From positions 310,001 to 374,000 of the forward strand of contig NZ_JHUZ01000006.1 of assembly GCF_000619885.1 (NCBI RefSeq): a stretch of 64,000 nt of DNA. Reading direction: 5' to 3'. Shown here piece after piece: positions 19,954-28,383 of this stretch; positions within the stretch are counted from its first letter, which is position 1; the number at the start of each line of letters is the position of its first letter. The stretch comes from Balneatrix alpica DSM 16621. Lineage in GTDB: Bacteria > Pseudomonadota > Gammaproteobacteria > Pseudomonadales > Balneatricaceae. The notes under the pieces were generated by a model. The model saw only the letters and a list, made by a program, of their open reading frames with translations, was not told the origin of the DNA and ran no database searches. A program made the position numbers and the translations under genes.

Positions 19954-20276
19954 AGCCGTTGGAAAAAAGCCAGCTGGGCACTGCCAGGTTCGATCAAGGC
20001 CAGATAGTCCAGGCAAGCGGGGGCACTCGGCGGATTGCCCCACTTGCTGCATAGCGCCTGAGCCCGCTCGGCGCTATCGGCAAAGACCACATCGACATAT
20101 TCACCACTGTACTGATCACGCAGCAGGCAGTGACCGAGAAAACCAGGTTCATTGGCATAGAGACCGGCAACCATCGTGGCTGCTGCTTGGCGCAACTGGG
20201 CCTCACTGGCCCCTGGGCGTAAACGAAAACGGGAAAACTCCATACCGGCAAATGACATTAAGTGGGTGTGATCCAT
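19950..20276 (-). CDS. antibiotic-biosynthesis-monooxygenase-like (ABM) small protein
   Basis: A 108-residue protein with the ferredoxin-like dimeric alpha/beta-barrel pattern: FSRFRLRPGASEAQLRQAAATMVAGLYANEPGFLGHCLLRDQ then YVDVVFADSAERAQAL. ABM proteins bind small or aromatic ligands or haem; here no catalytic residue assigns a reaction. ATG 20276 has a GGAG site 9 bp upstream and is preferred over ATG 20291. The 3' end overlaps the convergent hydrolase gene by 4 bp. Confidence 0.65.
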   Translation of the reverse strand: MDHTHLMSFAGMEFSRFRLRPGASEAQLRQAAATMVAGLYANEPGFLGHCLLRDQYSGEYVDVVFADSAERAQALCSKWGNPPSAPACLDYLALIEPGSAQLAFFQRL

Positions 20277-20325
20277 AACAGGCTGCTCCATGGTGGGGTT
20301 AACAGCTTGCCAGCTTAGCCGGTGG

Positions 20326-20348
20326 CTCCTGACAGCGACTGTCAGGAG
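20326..20348. repeat. 9-bp stem-loop between two leftward genes
   Basis: CTCCTGACA pairs perfectly with TGTCAGGAG around GCGAC. It lies 33 bp past the alpha/beta hydrolase stop. No T-run follows on the minus strand, so it is only a possible terminator or mRNA 3'-end stabiliser. Confidence 0.45.
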
Positions 20349-20381
20349 AGTGTGGGGGCTTACTGTACCCGGGTGGGCAGG

Positions 20382-21188
20382 CTAGGGTGTTGTCAGGGGT
20401 AGCAAGGGCTCCAACCAATGTTGGATGGCGGCAATTACTGCTTCGGCCTGTTCCAGGTGTGGGCTATGGCCGCAGGCGGGTAAAAAGCACGCCTCTGCCT
20501 GTTCACCAATGCCATGCGCGATATCCAGTACCTGACTGGGTAGGCCGTAGGCATCCTCCTCGCCCTGCATGATCAGTGCCGGGCAGCGAATCTGTTTGAG
20601 CCAGGGGCGTAAATTTAACTGTTGATAGGAGGGACGCAGCCAGGTTTCGGCCCAGGCGCGAAACAGAGGATCGGTGCGCTCACCATGGTAACGTGCCAGA
20701 CGTGTGGCCAGATCCTGCTGTTGATAGCGCTCGACCGCCTGCTCAATCCCCTGGGTGGTGAGCGGGTCCACGTAGATATGGGCCGCCAGGGTCACAATAG
20801 CGAGGATGCGCTCGGGGCAGCAGGCCGCGCCGACCAGGGCAATGGAGCCGCCATCGCTATGGCCGAGCAGAATCACCTTATCCAGTTCCAGTCGTGCCAA
20901 TAGCGCCGGTAACCAGTCGCGCCCCTGTTCAATCAGGTAATCATCGCTGCGGGGGCCACTGAGGGGGCTGGATTCACCATAGCCTTCGCGGCAGTAGGCG
21001 ATCACCGGGAGGCCAGTGGCCTCGGCTAATTCGGCGGGAAAGTGGCGCCAGAGGCTGAGATTGCCCAGCGCTTCATGCAGCAATACCAAGGTGGGGCCGG
21101 GACGGGCGGTGCGGGGCTGCCATTGCTGCACCTGTAGCTGCAAACGGCGGCCCTGAGCCTCGACTTCAAGCAGATAGGGGGAGCTCAT
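20382..21188 (-). CDS. alpha/beta hydrolase
   Basis: A 268-residue alpha/beta-hydrolase-fold enzyme. The nucleophile elbow is GHSDGGS (near residue 108), the acid lies in MQGEEDAYG and the histidine in ACGHSPHLE, so the catalytic triad is complete. It is the last gene of an operon with a thioesterase and an acyl-CoA synthetase, so an ester or thioester of an organic acid is a likely substrate; homologues include 3-oxoadipate enol-lactonase-like enzymes. Eight bp separate it from the thioesterase gene. Confidence 0.88.
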   Translation of the reverse strand: MSSPYLLEVEAQGRRLQLQVQQWQPRTARPGPTLVLLHEALGNLSLWRHFPAELAEATGLPVIAYCREGYGESSPLSGPRSDDYLIEQGRDWLPALLARLELDKVILLGHSDGGSIALVGAACCPERILAIVTLAAHIYVDPLTTQGIEQAVERYQQQDLATRLARYHGERTDPLFRAWAETWLRPSYQQLNLRPWLKQIRCPALIMQGEEDAYGLPSQVLDIAHGIGEQAEACFLPACGHSPHLEQAEAVIAAIQHWLEPLLPLTTP

Positions 21189-21196
21189 GCTGTGCC

Positions 21197-21622
21197 TCAG
21201 GCGGGGATGGAGTAGGTCAGGGTGGCATGGGCCACCGGCTCGTCATCACCCTCGGAATAGAGCAACACTTCTCCGACCGCCAGACGCTTACCGACTTTAA
21301 GCATTTTGGCCTCCGCCAGTAGATCCACGCCTGCCTTGGGTTTGCGCAGAAAGTTGATGTTGAGGCTAGTGGTGACGGCCAGCGCCACCGGGCCGATGCG
21401 GCTGAGCAGCGCGGCATAGAGGGCGACATCCGCCAGCCCCATCATGCTGGGGCCGGAGACGGTACCGCCGGGGCGCAGGTGGTCGTCATCCACTTGCAGG
21501 CGCAGACGCGCCCAGCCTGCCCCCAGGGCTTCCGGATAACCATATTGGTGACCCTGGGGAAAGTGCTCCTGGAAGAAGGCCTGCAGTTGCTCCAGGCTCA
21601 TCTTTTGTTGTTGCTGAGGCAT
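21197..21622 (-). CDS. PaaI-family acyl-CoA thioesterase (hotdog fold)
   Basis: A 141-residue hotdog thioesterase that hydrolyses acyl- or aryl-CoA. The pattern DDDHLRPGGTVSGPSMMGLADVALYAALL and the strand VTTSLNINFLRKP fit the PaaI family. It lies between the acyl-CoA synthetase (17 bp upstream) and the hydrolase, suggesting CoA recycling for the same acyl substrate. ATG 21622 follows a GAGG site. Confidence 0.88.
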   Translation of the reverse strand: MPQQQQKMSLEQLQAFFQEHFPQGHQYGYPEALGAGWARLRLQVDDDHLRPGGTVSGPSMMGLADVALYAALLSRIGPVALAVTTSLNINFLRKPKAGVDLLAEAKMLKVGKRLAVGEVLLYSEGDDEPVAHATLTYSIPA

Positions 21623-21639
21623 GCTGGCTCCTCTGTTGG

Positions 21640-23280
21640 TTAACCCCGTGCGGCCTCGTCTTCGGCTTGCTTGCGCAGGATAAAGCGCTGAATTTTGCCG
21701 CTGGGGGTCTTGGGCAGGCTGTCAACAAACTCGATTTCACGAGGAAAGGCGTGGGTGGAGAGGCGCTTGCGTACCAGTTCCTGCATTTCCTTGGCCAGCT
21801 CATCACTGCCACTGGCATTGCCCTTCAGCACCACAAAGGCCTTGATAATCGAGCCACGGGTAGCATCGGGCTTGGCTACGACACCGGATTCGGCCACGGC
21901 GGGGTGTTCCAGCAGGGTGCTTTCCACATCGGCGGGGCCGACGCGATAGCCTGCGGTGGTGATGATGTCATCATCGCGTCCGGTGAAGGAGTAGCTGCCA
22001 TCACCATGGCTGATCACCACATCACCGGTGAGATAGTAGCGGCCATGGTAGGGACGCTTTTCATCCCAGGTATAACCCTGGAAGAAATACAGCGGCGAGG
22101 CTTGCATATCCACCGCCAGCTGACCGATTTCGCCTTCGCCAATTTCGTTGAAGTTGCCATCCAGGGCGACGACCCGATAGCCGGGCATGGAGTAGCCCAT
22201 GGAGCCGATGCGCACGGGATGGCTGAGGGCATGGTGGTTGCAGCAGGTCATGCCGGTTTCGGTTTGGCCGTAGTGGTCCATCACCGGGCAGCCCAGGCGC
22301 CGCTTGACCCAATTGATCACCTCGGGGTTAAGGGGTTCCCCCGCACTGCTGGCCACCCGCAGCCCCAGGTTTTCACCGGCGGCCAGGATGTGATCGTTGG
22401 CCATCAGCAAACGATAGGCTGTCGGTGCTGCCGCCAGATTGGTGATGCCATACTGGCGAATCATCTGGTAGGTGGTTTCCGGGGTAAAGCCCTGCTCGTT
22501 GAAGTGGGTGGTCTGGCCTAGCAGCAAGGGGCCGAGTACTGCGTAATAGAGGCCATAGGCCCAGCCGGGATCGGCAACGTTCCAGTATTTATCCTCGGCG
22601 CGCAGGTCGATGGCGTATTTCATATAGACATAGAACGCCAACAGGGCCTTGGCGGGCACCGCCACCCCTTTCGATTTGCCCACGGTGCCGGAGGTGAACA
22701 TCTGCAGCATGGCATCATCGCCGTGAATCAGCACCGGCTCACAGTCAGGGCTCTGTTGGGCCAGGCGCTGGTAGTAGTCAATATCCTGGTGGAGGTTGTG
22801 GCTGACACGGACAATAGGGGGACAGTTGGCGACATCATCCAGCTTGCTGCGGTTGCTGTCGTCGGTGAACACCACCTTGGTTTGCGCCTGACTCAGACGA
22901 TACTCAATGGCGCCGGAGCCAAAGGCAGTAAACAGAGGTTGATAGACCGCCCCCAGGCGCAGGGTCGCCAGTACGACGGTGAGGAGTTCAGGGGTGCGGG
23001 GTAAGAGCGCGGCAACACGGTCGCCTTTTTTGACCCCCAGACTGGCCAGCAGGTTGGCTAGGCGAGCGCTGTCTTGTTTGAGCTGAGCAAAGCTAAGGTC
23101 CTGATTGGCGCGGTTGGCGCCCTGATAACGCAGGGCTAAACGAGTAGGGTCGCTGGCCCAACGGTCGCAGACTTCCACACAGACATTCAAACCTTGCTCC
23201 AGGCTGCCTTGCAGCACCTCTTGCGCCAGGCGTTGGGGGTCAAAGTCGGAGTAAAAGTCAGGGTAAGCCGGCGTGGTCAT
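21640..23280 (-). CDS. AMP-forming acyl-CoA synthetase
   Basis: A 546-residue ligase that makes acyl-AMP and then acyl-CoA. The P-loop motif is MFTSGTVGKSKGVAVP (near residue 165), slightly altered from TSGTTGxPKG; the A8-like DHYGQTETGM, the YYLTGDVVISHGDGSYSFTGRDDD motif and the C-terminal PKTPSGKIQRFILRK with its catalytic lysine are all present. Sequence style is that of medium-chain or benzoate-type synthetases; the acid is not identifiable. ATG 23280 has GGGAGAG upstream. It heads the operon, with a conspicuous inverted repeat and a LiuR-like motif upstream. Confidence 0.9.
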   Translation of the reverse strand: MTTPAYPDFYSDFDPQRLAQEVLQGSLEQGLNVCVEVCDRWASDPTRLALRYQGANRANQDLSFAQLKQDSARLANLLASLGVKKGDRVAALLPRTPELLTVVLATLRLGAVYQPLFTAFGSGAIEYRLSQAQTKVVFTDDSNRSKLDDVANCPPIVRVSHNLHQDIDYYQRLAQQSPDCEPVLIHGDDAMLQMFTSGTVGKSKGVAVPAKALLAFYVYMKYAIDLRAEDKYWNVADPGWAYGLYYAVLGPLLLGQTTHFNEQGFTPETTYQMIRQYGITNLAAAPTAYRLLMANDHILAAGENLGLRVASSAGEPLNPEVINWVKRRLGCPVMDHYGQTETGMTCCNHHALSHPVRIGSMGYSMPGYRVVALDGNFNEIGEGEIGQLAVDMQASPLYFFQGYTWDEKRPYHGRYYLTGDVVISHGDGSYSFTGRDDDIITTAGYRVGPADVESTLLEHPAVAESGVVAKPDATRGSIIKAFVVLKGNASGSDELAKEMQELVRKRLSTHAFPREIEFVDSLPKTPSGKIQRFILRKQAEDEAARG

Positions 23281-23310
23281 GGTTCTCTCCCTCTGTCTTG
23301 CGCAGCCAAT

Positions 23311-23348
23311 CAAAGTCGTAGATCAGTATATAGACAGTAACGACTTTG
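23311..23348. promoter_or_regulatory. 9-bp inverted repeat before the acyl-CoA synthetase operon
   Basis: CAAAGTCGT (23311-23319) and ACGACTTTG (23340-23348) are perfect reverse complements, 20 bp apart, enclosing TATATAG, a plausible -10 region. The right arm overlaps a TTGACGTAAACGTAAA motif that resembles LiuR (MerR-family) operators. Confidence 0.55.
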
Positions 23349-23361
23349 ACGTAAACGTAAA
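23346..23361. promoter_or_regulatory. LiuR-like motif
   Basis: The minus strand reads TTTACGTTTACGTCAA, close to the operator I recall for LiuR, the MerR-type regulator of branched-chain amino-acid breakdown. On the minus strand TTTACG stands 19 bp before TATACT, the long spacer typical of MerR-activated promoters. The regulator gene is not nearby. Confidence 0.4.
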
Positions 23362-23436
23362 CTTTGGTATGAGATTGACGCGAGCGTCATGCTGGCTGCT
23401 CAGCCAGTGCAGGCTAGTCCATGAGTGAGGGGAGGA

Positions 23437-24393
23437 TTATTTTTCTCGCTTATGTTTATACATTTGTCGATCGGCCTCGTGCAGTAACTGGGTGAGGTCG
23501 ATGGGTTGCTCGGGCTGCCAGTGGGCCATGCCGACGCTGGCATGCAGCTGATAGCAGCGCCCTTGTTCGCGGTTGAAGGTATCCAGCTCACTGGCAAAGC
23601 GTTGCAAAATACCCTGTACCTGATTGCGGCTGGTTTGGGCTAACAGCACGACAAATTCATCGCCCCCCAAGCGGCCGAGCACATCGCTATCACGGAAGCT
23701 TTGTTTCAGTACCTGGGCAAAATCAACCAGGGCACGATCGCCTTCCAGATGCCCGAAGGTGTCGTTAATCCCTTTAAAACCATCCATATCAAAAAATAAC
23801 AGGCTGGCGGGATGGTGATGACGTTGGCAAAACTTCAGGGTGTGTTCGGCCAGAATGCTAAAGCCGCGGCGGTTGGAAATATGAGTCAGTTCATCGACGG
23901 TGGCGATTTGCAGGGCGATGAGCTCTTGCCGGGCCATATTGGCCAGGTCTTGCAGTAAAGCCAGATCTTCCTCGTCGAGTTTGCGTGGGCGGTTGTCAAT
24001 TAAGCAGAGGGTACCCAGGGCGCAACCATTGTCGAGAATCAGTGGGAAACCAATGTAAAAACGGATAAAAGGCTCGTTGGTAACCAGCGGGTTGTCGGCA
24101 AAGCGAGGGTCTTGACGGGCATCTTCGATGATAAAAGGCTGATCGGTGAGGATGGCATGGCCGCAAAAGGAAATATCGCGGGCCGTTTCACAGACATCAA
24201 TTCCTTGTTGCGATTTAAACCACTGACGCTGTTCATCCAGCAAACTAATCAAGGCGATAGGTACGTCGAACAGCCGTTTCGCTAGCCTGGTCAGGCGATC
24301 AAAACGCTCCTCAGCAGGGGTGTCGAGAATATTCAGGGCGTGCAGCTGATGTAGGCGCTGCAGTTCATTGCGGGGTGCGGCAGGTTTTTCCAT
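23437..24393 (-). CDS. GAF-GGDEF diguanylate cyclase
   Basis: A 318-residue cytosolic enzyme that makes cyclic di-GMP. An N-terminal GAF domain (RLTRLAKRLFDVPIALISLLDEQRQWFKS, about residues 30-160) is followed by a GGDEF domain with the active-site GRLGGDEFVVLL and the inhibitory site RDSD five residues before it, so product feedback is expected. The GAF sequence is of the kind that binds small molecules or senses redox. ATG 24393 is taken as the start; GTG 24396 is next to it. Single gene. Confidence 0.92.
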   Translation of the reverse strand: MEKPAAPRNELQRLHQLHALNILDTPAEERFDRLTRLAKRLFDVPIALISLLDEQRQWFKSQQGIDVCETARDISFCGHAILTDQPFIIEDARQDPRFADNPLVTNEPFIRFYIGFPLILDNGCALGTLCLIDNRPRKLDEEDLALLQDLANMARQELIALQIATVDELTHISNRRGFSILAEHTLKFCQRHHHPASLLFFDMDGFKGINDTFGHLEGDRALVDFAQVLKQSFRDSDVLGRLGGDEFVVLLAQTSRNQVQGILQRFASELDTFNREQGRCYQLHASVGMAHWQPEQPIDLTQLLHEADRQMYKHKREK

Positions 24394-24573
24394 CACAACA
24401 ACTCAGATAACTGGGTTAACCGGGCATCCTGCGTTAGTGCACTTAACCTGATGCATTCCCTGGCTCAGGTGGATGTCTGATAAGTAAGCCTTTTTTGGTG
24501 CCGCTTCAAGCCAAATGGGTAAATTTGCTAACGACGGATTGAGTCTGGCGCCTTTCTCACCCCTGTGAGGGGC

Positions 24574-24595
24574 AGTCGGCTGTGGCCAGCCGACT
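24574..24595. repeat. 8-bp stem-loop after hlyU
   Basis: AGTCGGCT pairs perfectly with AGCCGACT around GTGGCC, 16 bp past the hlyU stop. There is no T-run, so termination is uncertain. A second small hairpin (CTCACCCCTGTGAG) lies beside it. Confidence 0.45.
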
Positions 24596-24610
24596 CGAGA
24601 CTGGTGTCCG

Positions 24611-24883
24611 TTAGGCAAAAATCCGCTCGCCTAGTTGGTCAATGGTCATCTTGGCCTTGCGCAGGGTCAGCTCGGCACACTCATCGGCGCCACCGACCAG
24701 ATCGGAGCGGATAAACAGATGCTCCTGTTCACCTTTGCGAATCAGTGCCTGCACCCGATATTGGCCACCCATGGCCTGAGGCTGAGGCTGGATCTGGTAG
24801 CCCTGGTATTCTTCCACCGGGTAACGGTTGTCGGGGCCCTGACTGGCACTAAACAGGTTTTTCAGACTATCGAGGATTCCCAT
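24611..24883 (-). CDS. hlyU: HlyU-family protein
   Basis: A 90-residue small protein. YPVEEYQGYQIQPQPQAMGGQYRVQALIRKG and DECAELTLRKAKMTIDQLGERIF match the HlyU family, named after a Vibrio protein said to regulate haemolysin. Most family members are uncharacterised small proteins and this one lacks a helix-turn-helix, so a regulator role should not be assumed. It is 11 bp downstream of the dctD-like gene and probably in its transcript. Confidence 0.8.
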   Translation of the reverse strand: MGILDSLKNLFSASQGPDNRYPVEEYQGYQIQPQPQAMGGQYRVQALIRKGEQEHLFIRSDLVGGADECAELTLRKAKMTIDQLGERIFA

Positions 24884-24894
24884 GCTGTGACTCC

Positions 24895-26274
24895 TTAGGC
24901 AGCGGGGCTGTCGTCGTCATCAAGAAAGTCGTGACGCGCCAGCCCGTATTTTTGCATTTTTTGATTGAGGGTGCGGCGGGGCAAATCCAGTTCATCCAGC
25001 ACCGCTTTAATGTTGCCCTGATGGCGGGCCAGTGCCGCCTTGATCACTTCGGCTTCAAAGGCTGCCACCTGCACGCTCAGCGGCACGCCAGGTTGGGGGC
25101 TGGGGAGCTCGGTAAAGGCGGCATGGGGAAACAGCAGCTCATTGAGGCTGAGATCCGGGTCGAGGGCAAAGCGTACGCTGATGTTTTTGAGCTCCCGCAC
25201 ATTGCCGGGCCAGGGGTAGGCCTGCAGCAGGCGCTGATCCTGCTCACTCAGGCGGCGCGGGGGTTGTTCATGGTGGGCGGCGGCCTTGTGCACATAGTGG
25301 CTAAACAACAGCGGGATATCCTCACTGCGTTCACGCAGCGGGGGAATATGCAGCTGAGCCACATTGAGGCGATAGAAGAGGTCATTACGAAAGCCTTCCT
25401 CTTCGAGCAGGTCGACCTTGGCGGCAGCGACGACACGCAGATTGACGCTGATGGGCTGGTTGGCCCCCAGCCGTTCGATCACCCCTTCCTGCAGGGCCCG
25501 CAGCAGGCGGATTTGCAGGTGAGCGGGCATTGATTCGATTTCATCAAGGAACAGGGTGCCGCCATCGGCGTATTCAAATTTGCCGATACGACGCTTATGG
25601 GCACCGGTAAAGGCACCGGCCTCATGGCCAAACAGCTCACTTTCAATCAGGTTTTCTGGAATGGCACCGCAGTTAATCGGCACAAAGGGGCGTTTGTGAC
25701 GCAGGCTGAACTCGTGCAGGCATTGCGCCACCAATTCTTTGCCGGTGCCGGTTTCGCCATAGATGATGACGTTGGTATCCAGCCGGGCGGCCTTGAGCAG
25801 ATCGCGTTTGAGTTTTTGGATGGCGGGGGAGATACCGATCAGTTTGGCATCCAGGCCTGATTGATCCTCCAGACATTGCTGCAGACGCAGGTTTTCCAGG
25901 GTCAGGCGCTGTTTTTCGCAGGCCCGGCTGAGGGTTTCCACCAGGCGCTCGGGTACGAAGGGCTTTTCCAGGAAGTCATAGGCGCCATCGCGCATGGCCT
26001 GGGTCGCCATATCCACATCGCCGTGGCCGGTCAGTAAAATCACCGGTAATTGCGGCCAGTGTTGCTGGCAGTGGGCGAGTAACTGCAGGCCGTCCATCTC
26101 CGGCATGCGCACATCGGTCAGTAATACCCCTTCATAGCCCTGCTGCAGCTGGCTCAGGGCGCTGGCGGCATCGGCACAGGGTTGCACGCTAAAGCCGGCC
26201 AGACGCAGCCATTGCTCGGTGGCTTGGCGCACCATGGCTTCATCATCGACTAATAGCACCTGTCCTTTACTCAT
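24895..26274 (-). CDS. sigma-54-dependent response regulator (DctD-like)
   Basis: A 459-residue activator: receiver domain (phospho-Asp in [13 protein letters not shown], near residue 54), AAA+ domain with Walker A GETGTGKE and the sigma-54-contacting GAFTGA loop near 225, and a Fis-type HTH at the C-terminus ([22 protein letters not shown]). It partners the kinase encoded upstream, whose end it overlaps by 8 bp. By homology with DctB/DctD it would switch on C4-dicarboxylate uptake genes, but none is adjacent, so the target is open. Confidence 0.92.
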   Translation of the reverse strand: MSKGQVLLVDDEAMVRQATEQWLRLAGFSVQPCADAASALSQLQQGYEGVLLTDVRMPEMDGLQLLAHCQQHWPQLPVILLTGHGDVDMATQAMRDGAYDFLEKPFVPERLVETLSRACEKQRLTLENLRLQQCLEDQSGLDAKLIGISPAIQKLKRDLLKAARLDTNVIIYGETGTGKELVAQCLHEFSLRHKRPFVPINCGAIPENLIESELFGHEAGAFTGAHKRRIGKFEYADGGTLFLDEIESMPAHLQIRLLRALQEGVIERLGANQPISVNLRVVAAAKVDLLEEEGFRNDLFYRLNVAQLHIPPLRERSEDIPLLFSHYVHKAAAHHEQPPRRLSEQDQRLLQAYPWPGNVRELKNISVRFALDPDLSLNELLFPHAAFTELPSPQPGVPLSVQVAAFEAEVIKAALARHQGNIKAVLDELDLPRRTLNQKMQKYGLARHDFLDDDDSPAA

Positions 26275-28339
26275 CTTCAGGCTCTCGTTGCAGAATCAAT
26301 TGAAAGCTGGCGCCGCCGAGGGGGCCAGGCTGTGGCAGCAGACTGATTTGGCCGCCCAGGTCACGCATGATAGAGCTGACGATGGCTAAACCCAAGCCCA
26401 GGCCCTGGCCGAGTGGTTTGCTGGTGTAGAAGGGATCGAAGATCTGGCTGCGTGCCTGTTCATCAATACCGGGGCCGGAATCATGCACCTCCAGGGCAAA
26501 CAGCTGTGGGCTCAGGCACTCGCCACTCATCTGCAGGCGTGCGGGGGATGTTTGCCCCTGCATGGCATCCAGGGCGTTGACCAGCAGGTTGGAGAGCACC
26601 TGCTCCAGACGATGGGGCTCGGCCAGCAGGCTCTGTTCACAGCCCTGGACGCTGACTTCCACCCCCTGCTCCTGCAGACGCGGCTGAAACTGTTTGAGTA
26701 CCCGCTGCAGGCTGGCGGCTAAAGCGACCGGGCGGAGCTGATCCGGTTTTTGATAGGCGAAACTTTTCAGTTGGCTGGTAATGGCGGCCATGCGGTCGGT
26801 GAGTTGATCCAGCAGGGCCAATTGCGGTGCCAGCTGTTCGGGCTGTTGCAGCAGCTGGCGACAGATGGCGATGTAGGTGCGCATGGCGGTCAGGGGCTGA
26901 TTCAACTCATGCACCATCGCGGTGGACATCCGCCCCAGTGCCGCCATCTTGCCGGCCTGCACCAGCTCTGCCTGGGCAGTTTCCAGCGCCTGGGTGCGTT
27001 CGCGGACTTTTTGCTCCAGGGATTCATTGGCGTCACGCAGGGCGGACTCCAGCCGCTTGCGGCGGCTGATATCAATGATGGTGGCAAGATAGGTGGGCTC
27101 TGGCATCGCCGGCATCGGCTGCAGCGAGAACAGCATGGGGAACTGGCTGCCATCGGCACGCCGTCCTAAGGCCTCCTGGGCGCGGACGGCACGAAATGGC
27201 GGTTGCTGGAGACTGTGTAAGGCCAGACTGACCGCGCCAGGCCAGGGTTCCAGTAACAGCTGATGCAAGCGCAGATGACGGGCGAGGCTGGGGGAGAGGC
27301 CAAACTGCTGCAGCGCCATGGGGTTGACGAAGAGCATCTCGCCCTGCTGATTGAGGGTAATCAAGCCGACCTGGGCCTTGCTGATAATGGAGCGCTGCTG
27401 CACCTCATTGCGTGCCTGCACTGCGCGGGTTTCCTGCTGGGAGCGATGCTTCAGGCGGCGTTCACGCAGGTACAGGCTTAACAGCGCCAGCGCCAGGCAG
27501 CTGCCGAGGGTGAACAGCGACAGGGTTTGCCCGGTGCGATGGGCCGGCAGGGTCGGGCTGAGGACGCTGAGGGTCCAGTGCAGGTCATCCAGGGTGACGC
27601 TTTGCACCAGCTGTTGCCCTTCGGTTAGCTGCCACAGTCGCGCCCGTACGCCATTACTGAGGGTTTGTAGCTGACGTCCCTGCAGCAGATTATCCAGTGC
27701 CTGCTGACTCCAGTTTGGCAGGGTGGCGAGCATGACGATGCCTTGCGGTGTGCTAAAGACATAGTTGCCTTCACTACGCAGTTTGCTCGCCAGATGGCTC
27801 ATGTTGACCTTGACCACCGCGACTCCCATAAACTCCGGGCCAAGGTAAATGGGGGCGGACAGGTAGTAAGCGGGCTGCTGATTAATGTCATAGAGGGTAA
27901 AAAAACTGCCGCGCTCTCCCTGGCGGGCCTGGGTAAAGTAAGGCTGCTCATGGTGGGGCTGCAGGTAAAAATCCTGCTGGTCACGCCAATAACTGTGGGC
28001 CAGGGCGCGCCCCTGGCGGTCGAGCACAAAGAGGGCGGAGCTGTTGGCAATCAGGTTGGTCTGTTCCAGGAAGAGGCTGACATCGGCCTCCCGTTCTTTA
28101 TCACGGGCGACATCCGCATAGAGCAGCAGATCACGTACCGCGCGATTTTGCGCCACCATAAAGGGGAGATATTCATAGGCGGAGAGGGCACTGCGCAGTT
28201 CGATCACCAGCTGCAGCAGTCGGTCTTCCCCTTCGCTTTGCAGCTGCTGTAAGCGCCAGTCCTGGGCGTGCTGGCCTACCTGCCAGGTGAGCAGCAGAGA
28301 CAGGCTAAGGCTCAGCATAATCAGAAAGGGTCGTAACAC
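26267..28339 (-). CDS. DctB-like sensor histidine kinase
   Basis: A 690-residue membrane kinase. One helix at the N-terminus, a periplasmic double-Cache domain (about residues 35-285; SLFLEQTNLIANSSALFVLDRQGRALAHSYW), a second helix near 292, a PAS domain (about 315-440), a coiled linker, the H-box MVHELNQPLTAMRTYI and an HATPase domain ending with GLGLGLAIVSSIMRDLGG. It phosphorylates the DctD-like regulator. The only upstream start is GTG 28339, directly after the T-run of the preceding gene's terminator and with no clear ribosome site; ATG 28318 is an alternative. Organic acids are the likely ligands. Confidence 0.9.
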   Translation of the reverse strand: MLRPFLIMLSLSLSLLLTWQVGQHAQDWRLQQLQSEGEDRLLQLVIELRSALSAYEYLPFMVAQNRAVRDLLLYADVARDKEREADVSLFLEQTNLIANSSALFVLDRQGRALAHSYWRDQQDFYLQPHHEQPYFTQARQGERGSFFTLYDINQQPAYYLSAPIYLGPEFMGVAVVKVNMSHLASKLRSEGNYVFSTPQGIVMLATLPNWSQQALDNLLQGRQLQTLSNGVRARLWQLTEGQQLVQSVTLDDLHWTLSVLSPTLPAHRTGQTLSLFTLGSCLALALLSLYLRERRLKHRSQQETRAVQARNEVQQRSIISKAQVGLITLNQQGEMLFVNPMALQQFGLSPSLARHLRLHQLLLEPWPGAVSLALHSLQQPPFRAVRAQEALGRRADGSQFPMLFSLQPMPAMPEPTYLATIIDISRRKRLESALRDANESLEQKVRERTQALETAQAELVQAGKMAALGRMSTAMVHELNQPLTAMRTYIAICRQLLQQPEQLAPQLALLDQLTDRMAAITSQLKSFAYQKPDQLRPVALAASLQRVLKQFQPRLQEQGVEVSVQGCEQSLLAEPHRLEQVLSNLLVNALDAMQGQTSPARLQMSGECLSPQLFALEVHDSGPGIDEQARSQIFDPFYTSKPLGQGLGLGLAIVSSIMRDLGGQISLLPQPGPLGGASFQLILQREPEDE

Positions 28340-28364
28340 AAAAAAGCCCTCAAATAAGAGGGCT
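28340..28364 (-). terminator. intrinsic terminator of the CHASE-GGDEF-EAL gene
   Basis: On the minus strand AGCCCTC pairs with GAGGGCT around TTATTT and ends in six T residues. It lies 20 bp after the GGDEF-EAL stop and touches the GTG start of the dctB-like gene. Confidence 0.8.
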
Positions 28365-28383
28365 CTAGAGTGCCAGTCAGGCG

